DNA of 64,000 bases from Acinetobacter chinensis (GTDB lineage Bacteria > Pseudomonadota > Gammaproteobacteria > Pseudomonadales > Moraxellaceae), in the NCBI RefSeq assembly GCF_002165375.2, contig NZ_CP032134.1:1054001-1118000 (forward strand). Reading direction: 5' to 3'. Positions 27,065-35,490 of the stretch are shown piece by piece. Position 1 is the first letter of the stretch. Every line of letters starts with the position of its first letter. The position numbers and the translations under genes were made by a program. The notes beneath the pieces were generated by a model. The model was not told the DNA's origin. It did not search any database and saw nothing but the letters and a program-made list of their open reading frames with translations.

Positions 27065-27243
27065 GCACTCCGGAGATGCCGCTGCATGTCGTTACCCTGA
27101 ACCCGAAGAAGTTCAAGGGGGACGCGACGTATACTTGCTGGGTTTCCCACACGAAGATGGGCATACGCTCTAAATATACAGAACACATCCGTAAGTTTAA
27201 GTATCGGCAGGGATATAGACGCGCTGGCAAACACCCCAGAGTT
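27065..27243 (-). ncRNA. ssrS: 6S RNA
   Basis: On the reverse strand the 3' third (CCTTGAACTTCTTCGGGTTC, then AGGGTAACGACATGCAGCGG, then CATCTCCGGAGT) closely follows the E. coli 6S RNA 3' region. The 5' end ACTCTG can pair with the 3' CGGAGT to close the long rod. The gene sits just downstream of zapA, its conserved neighbour in gammaproteobacteria. 6S RNA mimics an open promoter and sequesters sigma-70 RNA polymerase in stationary phase. The ends are approximate: the 5' end was set 7 bases after the -10 box. Short open frames on both strands here are artefacts. Confidence 0.88.
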
Positions 27244-27249
27244 GCATTC

Positions 27250-27277
27250 AGTATAACCTGTATTGAGCAGGAGGCAA
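27250..27277 (-). promoter_or_regulatory. Sigma-70 promoter of 6S RNA
   Basis: Read on the reverse strand: TTGCCT (27277-27272), 16 bases, then TATACT (27255-27250). The start site is predicted near 27243. Confidence 0.7.
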
Positions 27278-27335
27278 ATCCCTGGAGGAAATGATTTATC
27301 TGTCGCATGTTCATGTGAACATGCTTTGATCAGTT

Positions 27336-27620
27336 TCAGGTCAGTTGTTCTACATCTTCAAGAATGGTGTTCAGCAGGCGTTCGCAATGCTCGTATTCCT
27401 GAATGGTTTTATTCATGGATAACACGTCCTGCATCATTTCCAGGGCAACCATGATGATCAGCTTACTTGGTTCCATGCGAGGTGCTTTCTGGCGAAAATC
27501 ATCGTATTTTTCATTCAGTAACTGCGCTGCACGTTCCAGTTCAGGTTTTTTATCTTCTGTGGTGGCAAGGCGGAAACTGTGTCCAAGCACACGCAGTTCT
27601 ACAGGAATCTGTTCACTCAT
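27336..27620 (-). CDS. zapA: Cell division protein ZapA
   Basis: A 94-residue ZapA of usual length. The N-terminal VELRVLGHSFRLATTEDKKP globular part is followed by a C-terminal coiled coil (residues ~50-90). It crosslinks FtsZ filaments at the Z-ring. The start codon overlaps the stop of the upstream coiled-coil gene by four bases (ATGA), so the pair is translationally coupled. The 6S RNA gene follows downstream, as in E. coli. Confidence 0.92.
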   Translation of the reverse strand: MSEQIPVELRVLGHSFRLATTEDKKPELERAAQLLNEKYDDFRQKAPRMEPSKLIIMVALEMMQDVLSMNKTIQEYEHCERLLNTILEDVEQLT

Positions 27621-28174
27621 GATTCTATCTCTTCATTGGCTTCGGCAGGATGGGCAAGTTGCTGAATTTCCTGAGCATGCTGATCCTGAGCAGTACCTAA
27701 AATAGATAAGCGCTGAATAATGGCTTCAACTTTCGCTTTGGCATGTTCATTTTTTTGTAACAATCTTTCACGTTCCAGTTTCAGATTCTGAATTTCCTGT
27801 TGAGCATGACGCTGTTCATTCTGCATCTGCTCTTTAAGCATGCGCAGTTCATTGCGTTCAGCAAGAATTTCCTGGAAACGGTTTTTCAGGTCAGTGCAGC
27901 TTTTCTCAAGCCGACTGTAACGGTCTGCAAGCGCAGTCGCATCTGTATTGAGCTGTTTCAGCTGATCCTGAGAGGTTTTCAGCTGATCAGACAGCGTATC
28001 AACTTCTTCCTGTTTATGGGTGATGATACTGTTCTTTTGAGCGATCTGGCTGTGGTGCTGCTCAGCAGACGTATCTTTATCGTTCAGAAGTGTACGGTTT
28101 TCATTCTCATACTGAGAAAGTCGCGTTTTTAAAACGCCAATGTGCGCCTGTAGACGCTGTAATTCTTCTAACAT
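27617..28174 (-). CDS. Coiled-coil protein upstream of zapA
   Basis: A 185-residue, almost entirely helical protein, starting MLEELQRLQAHIGVLKTRLS, with heptad patterning over roughly residues 1-165 and no membrane segment. The start at 28174 places the coiled coil at the N-terminus; the open frame extends to 28279 but those residues are unlike it. Its coupling to zapA suggests a Z-ring role (compare the short coiled-coil genes at this place in Pseudomonas, and ZapB), but this is inference. It is much longer than those relatives as I remember them. Confidence 0.7.
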   Translation of the reverse strand: MLEELQRLQAHIGVLKTRLSQYENENRTLLNDKDTSAEQHHSQIAQKNSIITHKQEEVDTLSDQLKTSQDQLKQLNTDATALADRYSRLEKSCTDLKNRFQEILAERNELRMLKEQMQNEQRHAQQEIQNLKLERERLLQKNEHAKAKVEAIIQRLSILGTAQDQHAQEIQQLAHPAEANEEIES

Positions 28175-28238
28175 ATCGTGGTCGCACAGTATTGCAAACA
28201 AAGGTAATATATAAGAAGTATAGAGATTGGATAAGCGA

Positions 28239-28865
28239 ATGCAAGACGATATTTCAGGTTGGTCCGAATGGAACCGCAATTTTTCCTCAATTGAGGAGAT
28301 TTCAAGCCCAAGTGAGTTACATGGTCTGTTAACAGGTATAGTTTGTGTGACAAATACACCTTCAAGAGAAGAGTGGCAACAGATATTAAATACGCTTGAA
28401 GTTCCGGAACTGAATGAAGAAGCTCTGGATATCCTTAGTGATGAAGCGGAAGATGTTGCTCATGCACTGTCGGAAGATGAACTGGATTATCTGCCGTTGT
28501 TACCTGATGATGAACATGTGCTCGCTGACCGTGTCCAGGCACTTGCTGACTGGTGTGCAGGCGTAGTGCTGGGATTTGGACTGGCCTCAGGACATATCCG
28601 TCAGGATGAAATGGAACTGATTGAACATCTGCAGGACGTTGCAGCGGTTGAATTTGAAGAAAGTGACAATGATGAAGAAGGCGAAGAAAGCTATCAGGAA
28701 CTGTATGAGTTTGTACGCCTGATTCCTGTCAGTCTTTCTTTGGGGCGCAAGAAAATTCCTGTCGATGAAAGCTCTTTGCTGAAAAACTTTTCTGCAAGAT
28801 CTAAAGTTGCTGTTGAAGATAAAGCAGCAGTGGTGGAAATGTTTACGCCACATCGACCAAGCTGA
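28239..28865 (+). CDS. ygfB: UPF0149 / YgfB family protein
   Basis: A 208-residue acidic protein with the YgfB-family pattern: SPSELHGLLTGIVC near residue 25-40, ALADWCAGVVLGFGLASGHI near 105-125 and the acidic ESDNDEEGEESYQELYEFVR block. In P. aeruginosa the YgfB protein modulates beta-lactam and peptidoglycan stress regulation; whether this holds here is unknown. I chose ATG at 28239; an in-frame TTG at 28227 would add four residues. It is divergent from the coiled-coil gene and 82 bases before pepP. Confidence 0.85.
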   Translation: MQDDISGWSEWNRNFSSIEEISSPSELHGLLTGIVCVTNTPSREEWQQILNTLEVPELNEEALDILSDEAEDVAHALSEDELDYLPLLPDDEHVLADRVQALADWCAGVVLGFGLASGHIRQDEMELIEHLQDVAAVEFEESDNDEEGEESYQELYEFVRLIPVSLSLGRKKIPVDESSLLKNFSARSKVAVEDKAAVVEMFTPHRPS

Positions 28866-28947
28866 AACTGAATGGAATAACCTGTCTGCAATATGGCCGG
28901 TTATTCCTCTATATATATTAAATTTTTAAAAATGATGAAGTGCTTTA

Positions 28948-30270
28948 ATGAAGAAACTGACTCAGGCAGATTTTAAGGAACGTCGCGACCGCCTTGCTGA
29001 AGAAATGGGTCCCCACAGTATTGCCGTCATTGCAACCAGTCCTGTTGCCATGCGTAACCGCGATGCCGATTATAAATTCCGTGCTGACAGCAGTTTTTTC
29101 TGGCTGACGGGATTTGCAGAACCTGAGGCAGTTGCTGTCATTGAAACTTACGAATCCATAGATGAGGGTTATACCTACAGTCTGTTCTGCCGTGAACGTA
29201 ACCGTGAAATGGAAATCTGGAATGGCTACCGTGCCGGTGTGGATGGTGCTGTGGATGACTTTGAAGCAGATGAAGCCTATGCGATAGATCTGCTGGATGA
29301 GGAAATTCAGGAAAAACTTCAGAACAAGGCGAAACTTTTTTATCGTATTGGTCAGCAGGCTGCCTTTGATGCGCGTGTCGCAGGATGGATTGCAAAAGCC
29401 AGTGGTGAATCCAGACGTGGTACTTCAGCACCTGCTAAGATTGTACAGCTGGACCGTATTATTGATGAGCTTCGCCTGCATAAAACCGAGCAGGAACTGG
29501 AACTGATGCAGATTGCATCTGATATTTCCGCAGAAGCGCATACCCGTGCGATGCAGACTGTAAAACCAGGCATGATGGAATATGCTCTGGAAGCTGAACT
29601 CAATTATATTTTTGGTAAAAACGGCTGTGTACCGTCTTATAACAGCATTGTGGGTGGTGGGGAAAATGCCTGCATTCTGCATTATGTTGAAAATGATAAA
29701 GTGCTGAAAGACGGTGATCTGGTACTGATTGATGCAGCCTGCGAGTATCAGCTGTATGCCTCTGACATTACCCGTACTTTTCCGGTCAACGGTAAGTTCA
29801 GTTCTGAACAGAAAGCGCTGTATAACGTGGTTCTGGATTCGCAGATTGCTGCGATCAATGCGGTTCAGATTGGAAATTCATATAAAGAGCCGCATAACGT
29901 AGCTGTACGTATCCTGGTTCAGGGCTTGCTTGATCTTGGTATTATGCAGGGCAACATCGATGAAATTATTGAAAAAGAAGCTTATCGTCAGTTTTATATG
30001 CATGGTACAGGGCACTGGCTTGGCATGGATGTGCATGATGTAGGTACATACAAACTGGATGGTGAATGGCGTGCCTATGAAGAGGGTATGGTTGTCACCG
30101 TGGAGCCAGGTCTGTATATCGCACCGGATGATGAAACGGTGGATGTGAAATGGCGTGGTATCGGTATCCGTATTGAAGATGATGTGGTGGCGACAGAAAA
30201 TGGTCCACGTGTTTTAACAGCTGCGGTAGTGAAATCTGTAGAAGAGATTGAAGCCTTAATGGCGAAATAA
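28948..30270 (+). CDS. pepP: Xaa-Pro aminopeptidase PepP
   Basis: A 440-residue pita-bread metallopeptidase of normal length. The metal ligands are visible: DAACEY (Asp), YASDITRTFPV (Asp), GTGHWLGMDVHDVG (His), VTVEPGLYIAP (Glu) and GIGIRIEDDV (Glu). It removes N-terminal residues in front of proline. In E. coli it is followed directly by ubiH; here it is closed by a terminator and ubiH lies about 4 kb away. Confidence 0.95.
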   Translation: MKKLTQADFKERRDRLAEEMGPHSIAVIATSPVAMRNRDADYKFRADSSFFWLTGFAEPEAVAVIETYESIDEGYTYSLFCRERNREMEIWNGYRAGVDGAVDDFEADEAYAIDLLDEEIQEKLQNKAKLFYRIGQQAAFDARVAGWIAKASGESRRGTSAPAKIVQLDRIIDELRLHKTEQELELMQIASDISAEAHTRAMQTVKPGMMEYALEAELNYIFGKNGCVPSYNSIVGGGENACILHYVENDKVLKDGDLVLIDAACEYQLYASDITRTFPVNGKFSSEQKALYNVVLDSQIAAINAVQIGNSYKEPHNVAVRILVQGLLDLGIMQGNIDEIIEKEAYRQFYMHGTGHWLGMDVHDVGTYKLDGEWRAYEEGMVVTVEPGLYIAPDDETVDVKWRGIGIRIEDDVVATENGPRVLTAAVVKSVEEIEALMAK

Positions 30271-30283
30271 TCTGAAATGAAAT

Positions 30284-30311
30284 AAAAAGCCGGTCAGATG
30301 ACCGGCTTTTT
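30284..30311. terminator. Bidirectional terminator between pepP and the TetR gene
   Basis: AAAAGCCGGTCA-GA-TGACCGGCTTTT with a T run, between convergent genes. Confidence 0.92.
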
Positions 30312-30350
30312 ATTTATAAAATTTTTCATGTCAGCTCAGTTTTTTAAAAA

Positions 30351-30971
30351 TCAACCCGTTTCCAGTGTCGCCAAAACCTGATCAATCATATTTTCACGGT
30401 CAATCTCAGACAGGTCATCAAACTGACCATCGACCAGTAAATGACTTAAACCATGCACCACACTCCATGATTTAACTGCAAGCACTTTGGCTCTGGCATC
30501 ATCTACAGATACATTTAAGGTGTTGGCAATCGCATATAGCATCCCTGTATAAGCCAGATTTGCCATCGCTTTTAAATTCTCATCGGCTTGAGTCACAGCA
30601 AAACGACCATACATTAAACGAAACAGCGCAGGATGCTTGATCGCAAAATAAATATATTGTTTCCCAGACAGAATAAATCCTTGCTTAGCATCCTGCGCCT
30701 GTTGGATGGATTGCCCTTGTAAAGTTAATAATTTTTCAAAACCATGAATCGCCATCGCGATCAATAATTCTTCTTTATTGGCAAAATGCCGATAAACGGA
30801 ATTTGCAGAAACGCCAATAATTCGGGTCAATTCACGCATACTGAACTCAGTTCCCTGAGAAGACTCCAATAAAATCAAGCCTTGCGTCAATAAAGTTTCA
30901 CGCAGATTGCCATGATGATACGTTGAAATTGAATCGACGATTTTTTTATTCAATGTTGACACCGTGAACAT
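30351..30971 (-). CDS. TetR-family transcriptional regulator
   Basis: A 206-residue repressor. The N-terminal HTH covers roughly residues 18-65 (TYHHGNLRETLLTQGLILL, then IGVSANSVYRHFANKEELL). The C-terminal part resembles the WHG-type TetR domain (SWSVVHGLSHLLVDGQF). It is divergent from the dioxygenase gene with an 87-base gap that holds palindromes, so it probably represses that gene and itself. Glutamine codons are mostly CAA, unlike neighbouring core genes, which suggests a shared foreign origin with the dioxygenase. The inducer is unknown. Confidence 0.88.
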   Translation of the reverse strand: MFTVSTLNKKIVDSISTYHHGNLRETLLTQGLILLESSQGTEFSMRELTRIIGVSANSVYRHFANKEELLIAMAIHGFEKLLTLQGQSIQQAQDAKQGFILSGKQYIYFAIKHPALFRLMYGRFAVTQADENLKAMANLAYTGMLYAIANTLNVSVDDARAKVLAVKSWSVVHGLSHLLVDGQFDDLSEIDRENMIDQVLATLETG

Positions 30972-31006
30972 TAATGTTATAAATTAAATGTGACTGCTGT
31001 ACACAT
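30967..31006. promoter_or_regulatory. Candidate TetR operators between the divergent genes
   Basis: AACATTAATGTT (30967-30978) is a perfect 12-base palindrome overlapping the TetR start codon. ATGTG at 30988-30992 and CACAT at 31002-31006 form a second inverted repeat with a 9-base gap. Either could bind the TetR dimer; the gap also has to hold both promoters. Confidence 0.45.
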
Positions 31007-31058
31007 TGAAGTAATTATACGAAACAAGCAATAAAAACTCAAAAAGGATTGTCTGATT

Positions 31059-32525
31059 ATGTCAAGTTTCATGAATAACCTAGCCAATAACAGATTCGCC
31101 ATGGGAACTCTGAATTTCTTTGCCGAACTTGCAAAAAAACGCATCCCTTATGCGGATGATAACCCCTTTCTAAAAGGCCCTTTTGCACCTGTCGCTGAAT
31201 CCGTTCATCATGATTTCAACGTGATTGGGACGATTCCAAAACAGCTTGATGGTCTCTTCTTGCGCATGGGGCCAAACCCATTGGAAGTGAAAAATCCAAC
31301 GCTGTATAACTGGTTTATTGGCGATGGCATGGTACATGGATTGCGCCTTAAAGATGGTCAAGCACTGTGGTGTAAAAGTCGCTATGTTGGCACGCATCAA
31401 GTTCATGACAAATTAAAACGTCCTCGCATCGAGGGCAACCCACGTGGCGTAGCAGACATTACCAATACCAATATTATTGGGCATGCAGGGAAAATCTGGA
31501 CGATCGTTGAAGCAGGACCGCTTCCTGTGGAAATGGATGCTGAGCTGAACAGTGTGCGTTATCGTTTATTTAATGATGACGAAAAATTTGCATTTTCAGC
31601 GCATCCGCATAAAGACCATGAAACAGGTGACTTGCATGCGATTTGCTACGATGCATTGGTGATGAATCAAATTCATTATCACGTGATTGATCAAGATGGA
31701 AAACTGAAAAACCGTGTCAGCATTCCTGTACAGCATGGTCCAATGATGCATGACTGCAATATGACGGCGAGTAAAATGGTGATTTTTGATTTACCGATTA
31801 CATTCTCAATGTCAAATATCATGCGTGGCGCTGATTTTCCATATAAATGGAATGAGCAACATCAGGCAAGAATTGGCTTATTGCCTAAAAACAGTAATGC
31901 GGATGAAATCCGTTGGTTCAATGTCGATCCATGTTTTATTTTCCACAGCTGTAATGCTTATGATCTGGAAAATGGCGATGTGATTTTAGATGCTGCGGTG
32001 CATGACGAAACCTTTAAAAACACCATTCAAGGTCCATCGGATGGTCAAGTGGTACGTTTTGAACGCTGGCATTTGCAATATGCAACAGGTGAAATCAAGC
32101 GTACGGTTATTTCGACCACACCTCAGGAATTCCCACGTTTTAATGAATGTTTGTCAGGAAAACCATACCGTTATGCCTATACGATTACTTTAGGTGAAGA
32201 AGGTAAGCCGGGCAATCCGACAGATATTCATGAGAATTACCTGTTAAAGCATGATTTAGAATCTTCAAAAACCACTCAACATTACTATGGTGATAGTTAT
32301 GTGACAGGTGAAGTAATTTTTATTCCAAATGATCATGCTCAAACTGAAGATGATGGTTGGTTAATGTCTTATGTACATTCAATCGACTGCAAAAACAGTA
32401 AAGTGGTGATTCTGGATGCAAAAGATATTACACAAGAACCTGTAGCAATCATTGAGCTACCAACGCATATTCCTTTAGGTTTTCATTCGAACTGGGTGAA
32501 TCAAGCAGACCTGGATACTGAATAA
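31059..32525 (+). CDS. Carotenoid oxygenase family dioxygenase
   Basis: A 488-residue enzyme of the carotenoid/stilbene cleavage family (seven-bladed propeller with non-heme Fe(II) held by four histidines). Candidate ligands lie in SAHPHKDHETGDLHA, HGPMMHDCNMT, DPCFIFHSCNAYDLENGD and the C-terminal PLGFHSNW, the standard four positions. The N-terminal FLRMGPNP and GDGMVHGLRL blocks are also typical. Possible substrates are stilbenes, isoeugenol-type phenylpropenes or apocarotenoids; these cannot be told apart here. No carotenoid genes are nearby. Glutamine is mostly CAA, in contrast to pepP and ubiH. It lies 17 bases before the GFA gene, so they form an operon. Confidence 0.85.
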   Translation: MSSFMNNLANNRFAMGTLNFFAELAKKRIPYADDNPFLKGPFAPVAESVHHDFNVIGTIPKQLDGLFLRMGPNPLEVKNPTLYNWFIGDGMVHGLRLKDGQALWCKSRYVGTHQVHDKLKRPRIEGNPRGVADITNTNIIGHAGKIWTIVEAGPLPVEMDAELNSVRYRLFNDDEKFAFSAHPHKDHETGDLHAICYDALVMNQIHYHVIDQDGKLKNRVSIPVQHGPMMHDCNMTASKMVIFDLPITFSMSNIMRGADFPYKWNEQHQARIGLLPKNSNADEIRWFNVDPCFIFHSCNAYDLENGDVILDAAVHDETFKNTIQGPSDGQVVRFERWHLQYATGEIKRTVISTTPQEFPRFNECLSGKPYRYAYTITLGEEGKPGNPTDIHENYLLKHDLESSKTTQHYYGDSYVTGEVIFIPNDHAQTEDDGWLMSYVHSIDCKNSKVVILDAKDITQEPVAIIELPTHIPLGFHSNWVNQADLDTE

Positions 32526-32541
32526 AGGAGTGTAAAGAAAT

Positions 32542-33027
32542 ATGATGAAAAATACGCCTATCATTCAGCAAGGCAGTTGCACATGTGGACAATCTACTTT
32601 TAGCGTTGAGGGTACGCCATTAGTTCGGTTCATCTGTCACTGCCAGATTTGTCAGGACATTTATAAAAAGCCTTTTGCCGATGTGGTGATTTTCCCTGAA
32701 AAATCGGTCAAATTGCTTGAAGCAGACTCTGTTGAATTTAAAAAATTTCGTGCGCCACCTGCGGTGAATCGCGGGATTTGTAAGTCCTGTGCAAAGCCTG
32801 TATTTGGTGTGATGTGGGTTGCGCCATTTACTCGATTTGCATTTGTCCCCGCGATGAATTTAGCGGATTCAACTCAGCTTCCTGAAGCTGTAGGGCATGT
32901 GTTTTATCATCGGCATGTTAATGAAATGTATGATGGTCTGCCGAAAGTCAGTGGTTATGTGTCGAGTCAGTTATTTTTGTCGCAGAAAATATTTAAAAGT
33001 CTGATTCAGCATAATTTTTCAGCATAA
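32542..33027 (+). CDS. GFA (glutathione-dependent formaldehyde-activating) family protein
   Basis: A 161-residue protein with the Cys-rich GFA/CENP-V zinc fold: GSCTCGQ near residue 13, ICHCQICQ near 32-39 and GICKSCAKPVFG near 80-91. The family is named after a formaldehyde-glutathione enzyme, but most members have no proven activity. Its place right behind the dioxygenase suggests a part in handling an aldehyde product of the cleavage reaction; this is inference. AAGGAG lies a few bases upstream. A strong terminator ends the operon. Confidence 0.8.
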   Translation: MMKNTPIIQQGSCTCGQSTFSVEGTPLVRFICHCQICQDIYKKPFADVVIFPEKSVKLLEADSVEFKKFRAPPAVNRGICKSCAKPVFGVMWVAPFTRFAFVPAMNLADSTQLPEAVGHVFYHRHVNEMYDGLPKVSGYVSSQLFLSQKIFKSLIQHNFSA

Positions 33028-33035
33028 TCATCAAT

Positions 33036-33066
33036 AAAAAAGCCTGACATCCTGTCAGGCTTTTTT
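33036..33066 (+). terminator. Terminator of the dioxygenase operon
   Basis: AGCCTGACA-TCC-TGTCAGGCT with A and T runs. The remaining ~290 bases to the acetyltransferase gene hold no recognisable feature. Confidence 0.92.
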
Positions 33067-33353
33067 ACGTATTTGATGCTTTGGTCTGACTCCTGTCGAA
33101 CCTGCATGTCCATTGCTGTCTTTTCTTATTTTTGTCTGGAGCATCCTGCTCTCTATATCCCCATGATAGAAAATTGATGTTGATCTGTATATTCGCCAAA
33201 GTCCTGAATCGCTGTACGTCCAGGCGTACAAAACTGACTGGGTTTTATCTGGGAGCAGAGTAAAAATTCTTGATTTCCCATCATTTTCTTACTGTTTTAT
33301 TGACTAAGATCTCTGTGTCAGATGTTTTCAGTACGGAAGTCTTCGCTTAAGTT

Positions 33354-33860
33354 CTATTCAGTTGCCTCAAAGGCTTTATGATAAGTGACATTGCCCTGGG
33401 GGATATGGTCAGTAAAACTGAGTGCCTGAAAATACTCAGGGGGTACACCAGGTAAATTAAGATCAGGATAGGATTTAAAACCAAAACGGCTGTAATAAGC
33501 AGGATCTCCCAGTAAAACACAGCCTTTTCCACCGGATTGTTTTAATTTATCCAGTGATGCATGCATCAAAAGTGATCCAATTCCCTGACCTTGTTTATCA
33601 GGACAGACAGAGATGGGACCTAAACCGTACCATCCTGTTTCACCTGAAGAAATACTTACGGGAGAAATGGCAACATGACCAACAATAACGTCATTTTCAA
33701 CTGCGACTAAGGAAATGCTGAGCTGCCCGTTCTTACGAAGACTGTTCACAATAAACTGTTCAGTATGACTGGAGTGTTCTTCATTTAAAAATGCAGCTCT
33801 GGTCAGTTCTTCAATGCTTTGAATATCTGCTGGTTGTTCATCCCGAATGAGAATATTCAT
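33354..33860 (-). CDS. GNAT-family N-acetyltransferase (YhbS-like)
   Basis: A 168-residue acetyltransferase. The acetyl-CoA loop is in LGPISVCPDKQGQGIGSLLM (Q-x-x-G-I-G type), followed by GDPAYYSRFGFKSY, which is characteristic of the YhbS branch. The N-terminal IRDEQPADIQSIEELTRAAF is typical. The substrate is unknown. The gene is transcribed alone, towards the dioxygenase operon, in the interval that separates pepP from ubiH. Confidence 0.85.
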   Translation of the reverse strand: MNILIRDEQPADIQSIEELTRAAFLNEEHSSHTEQFIVNSLRKNGQLSISLVAVENDVIVGHVAISPVSISSGETGWYGLGPISVCPDKQGQGIGSLLMHASLDKLKQSGGKGCVLLGDPAYYSRFGFKSYPDLNLPGVPPEYFQALSFTDHIPQGNVTYHKAFEATE

Positions 33861-34038
33861 TAAAAATCGTCCTGGTCTTTTTTGATTACTGTCGTGATTT
33901 TATCAAATAAAGATGATGCACTTTCAGTTAATCACTGAACATTGTCTGAAAGCAGTGCAATATAATCTAAATGGATTTTATTTTTAATATTATCAATTGG
34001 TTGTTTGTTTTTATTCTTGAGGAAAATGAGGATTGAAT

Positions 34039-34173
34039 ATGAAATATCATATTGGGTCGTTGTGGTTCGATTCACAGTTTATTTCAGATTATAAAAGCTG
34101 CACTGGCTTTTTGATAAAAAACAGTTTTTTCAGTCCGGTTTTTATTCAAAGTATCAGGATTTCATCATCTTAA
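34039..34173 (+). CDS. Possible small protein, 44 codons
   Basis: An ATG frame of 44 codons (starts MKYHIGSLWFDSQFISDYKS) preceded at good distance by GAGGA (TGAGGATTGAATATG). There is no homology I can name; the residues are moderately hydrophobic. It lies in the 420-base gap between the acetyltransferase and ubiH, which is otherwise AT-rich and empty. The ribosome site is the only support. Confidence 0.2.
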   Translation: MKYHIGSLWFDSQFISDYKSCTGFLIKNSFFSPVFIQSIRISSS

Positions 34174-34281
34174 GAGCATCAGTGCTATTTCATTATAAAA
34201 ATAAATGACTTTGCGGTAAGATAAATTCAATCAAGATTATCAGTGTCCAGCCCGACTGGATACGTATGGAAGGATCAAGGC

Positions 34282-35490
34282 ATGCAACAAGAAGTCATCA
34301 TTGTGGGTGGTGGTATGGTCGGACTCAGTCTGGCACTGATGCTGGCAAAAGCAAAAATTGGCGTAAAGCTACTCGAAGCGATCAGATACCCTGATTATGA
34401 TGATGCAGATCTTGCTCCTTATCACTCAAGTTTTGATGCTCGAAACAGTGCGCTGTCACGCCGTACGGTACAGATTTATCAGGAGCTGGGTCTGTGGGAT
34501 GCTTTACAGGAACATGCAACGCCTATCCTGGAAGTCAATATTACTGAACAGGACAGTTTTGGTAAGGCACGTTTAAAAGCAGAACAGGAAAAAGTTGAAA
34601 GTTTTGGACAGGTGATTGAAAACGCCTGGTTGGGACGGGTACTGCTGACTGAAGTAAAAAAAGAATCTTTGATTGAACTGATTGATGGTGTACAGGTCAC
34701 ATCATTAACGCAGGATACAGATCATGCCTTTATTGAAGCTCAGCGTGGTGAAAAAGCACTCCGACTGCAGGCTAAAATTGTGATCGCAGCTGATGGTCGT
34801 GATTCATTCTGTCGTAAAGCTTTGGGTATTGGTGCTTCGGTACATGACTATGATCAGGTAGCGATTGTCACCACAGTACAGACTTCGAAGCCGCATCATC
34901 ATGTCGGTTTTGAACGGTTCAGCCATTTAGGACCATTGGCTCTGTTGCCATTGCCGGGAGAATACCGTCGCTCGGTGGTCTGGCCTGTGCCTAAAGGGAC
35001 AGAAGGTGAATGGCTGGGGGATGAAAATGATCAGCATTTTCTGGATGCTTTACAGCAAACCTATGGAGACCGTGCGGGTAAATTCCAGAAAACCGGTAAA
35101 CGGTTCAGTTTCCCACTGTCTCAGGTTCTTGCTGAGAAACAGGCGGTAGGACGTGTGGTTTTAATGGGTAATGCAGCTCATACCATTCATCCGGTCGCAG
35201 GTCAGGGTTTTAATCTGTGTATGCGTGATGCTCATGTATTACTGCGTTATTTAAAAGAGAAGGTGAATGCTGGTGCTGATTTAGGTGATGCATCAATGCT
35301 CCTCGATTATGAAAAATCAAGACTGACCGACCAGCAGCGTGTGATTAAGTTCTGTGATTCTGTGGTACGTGGATTCAGTAATCAGAACCCAGTCCTTAAA
35401 CTGATCAGAAATACAGGACTGGTGGCTTTTGACGTGATTCCAGGGATTAAACCTCTGGTGGCAAACTATGCGATGGGGTTGAAAGCATGA
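34282..35490 (+). CDS. ubiH: FAD-dependent ubiquinone-biosynthesis hydroxylase
   Basis: A 402-residue flavoprotein monooxygenase of the UbiH/UbiF/COQ6 family. The FAD-binding GGGMVGLSLALMLAK lies near residues 8-22, ARNSALSRRTVQIY near 55, the DG motif in IAADGRDSFCRKALG near 170, and GNAAHTIHPVAGQGFNLCMR near 300. It hydroxylates the aromatic ring of ubiquinone precursors. I chose ATG at 34282, preceded by GGAAGGATCAAGG; an in-frame GTG at 34243 would add 13 residues. It overlaps the next hydroxylase by four bases. Which ring position it modifies rests on synteny. Confidence 0.82.
   Translation: MQQEVIIVGGGMVGLSLALMLAKAKIGVKLLEAIRYPDYDDADLAPYHSSFDARNSALSRRTVQIYQELGLWDALQEHATPILEVNITEQDSFGKARLKAEQEKVESFGQVIENAWLGRVLLTEVKKESLIELIDGVQVTSLTQDTDHAFIEAQRGEKALRLQAKIVIAADGRDSFCRKALGIGASVHDYDQVAIVTTVQTSKPHHHVGFERFSHLGPLALLPLPGEYRRSVVWPVPKGTEGEWLGDENDQHFLDALQQTYGDRAGKFQKTGKRFSFPLSQVLAEKQAVGRVVLMGNAAHTIHPVAGQGFNLCMRDAHVLLRYLKEKVNAGADLGDASMLLDYEKSRLTDQQRVIKFCDSVVRGFSNQNPVLKLIRNTGLVAFDVIPGIKPLVANYAMGLKA

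Noticed and set aside
26991..27314. Open frames of 107 (reverse) and 87 (forward) codons over the 6S RNA region
   Set aside because: They coincide with a non-coding RNA gene recognised by its conserved 3' sequence, end pairing, promoter and place beside zapA.
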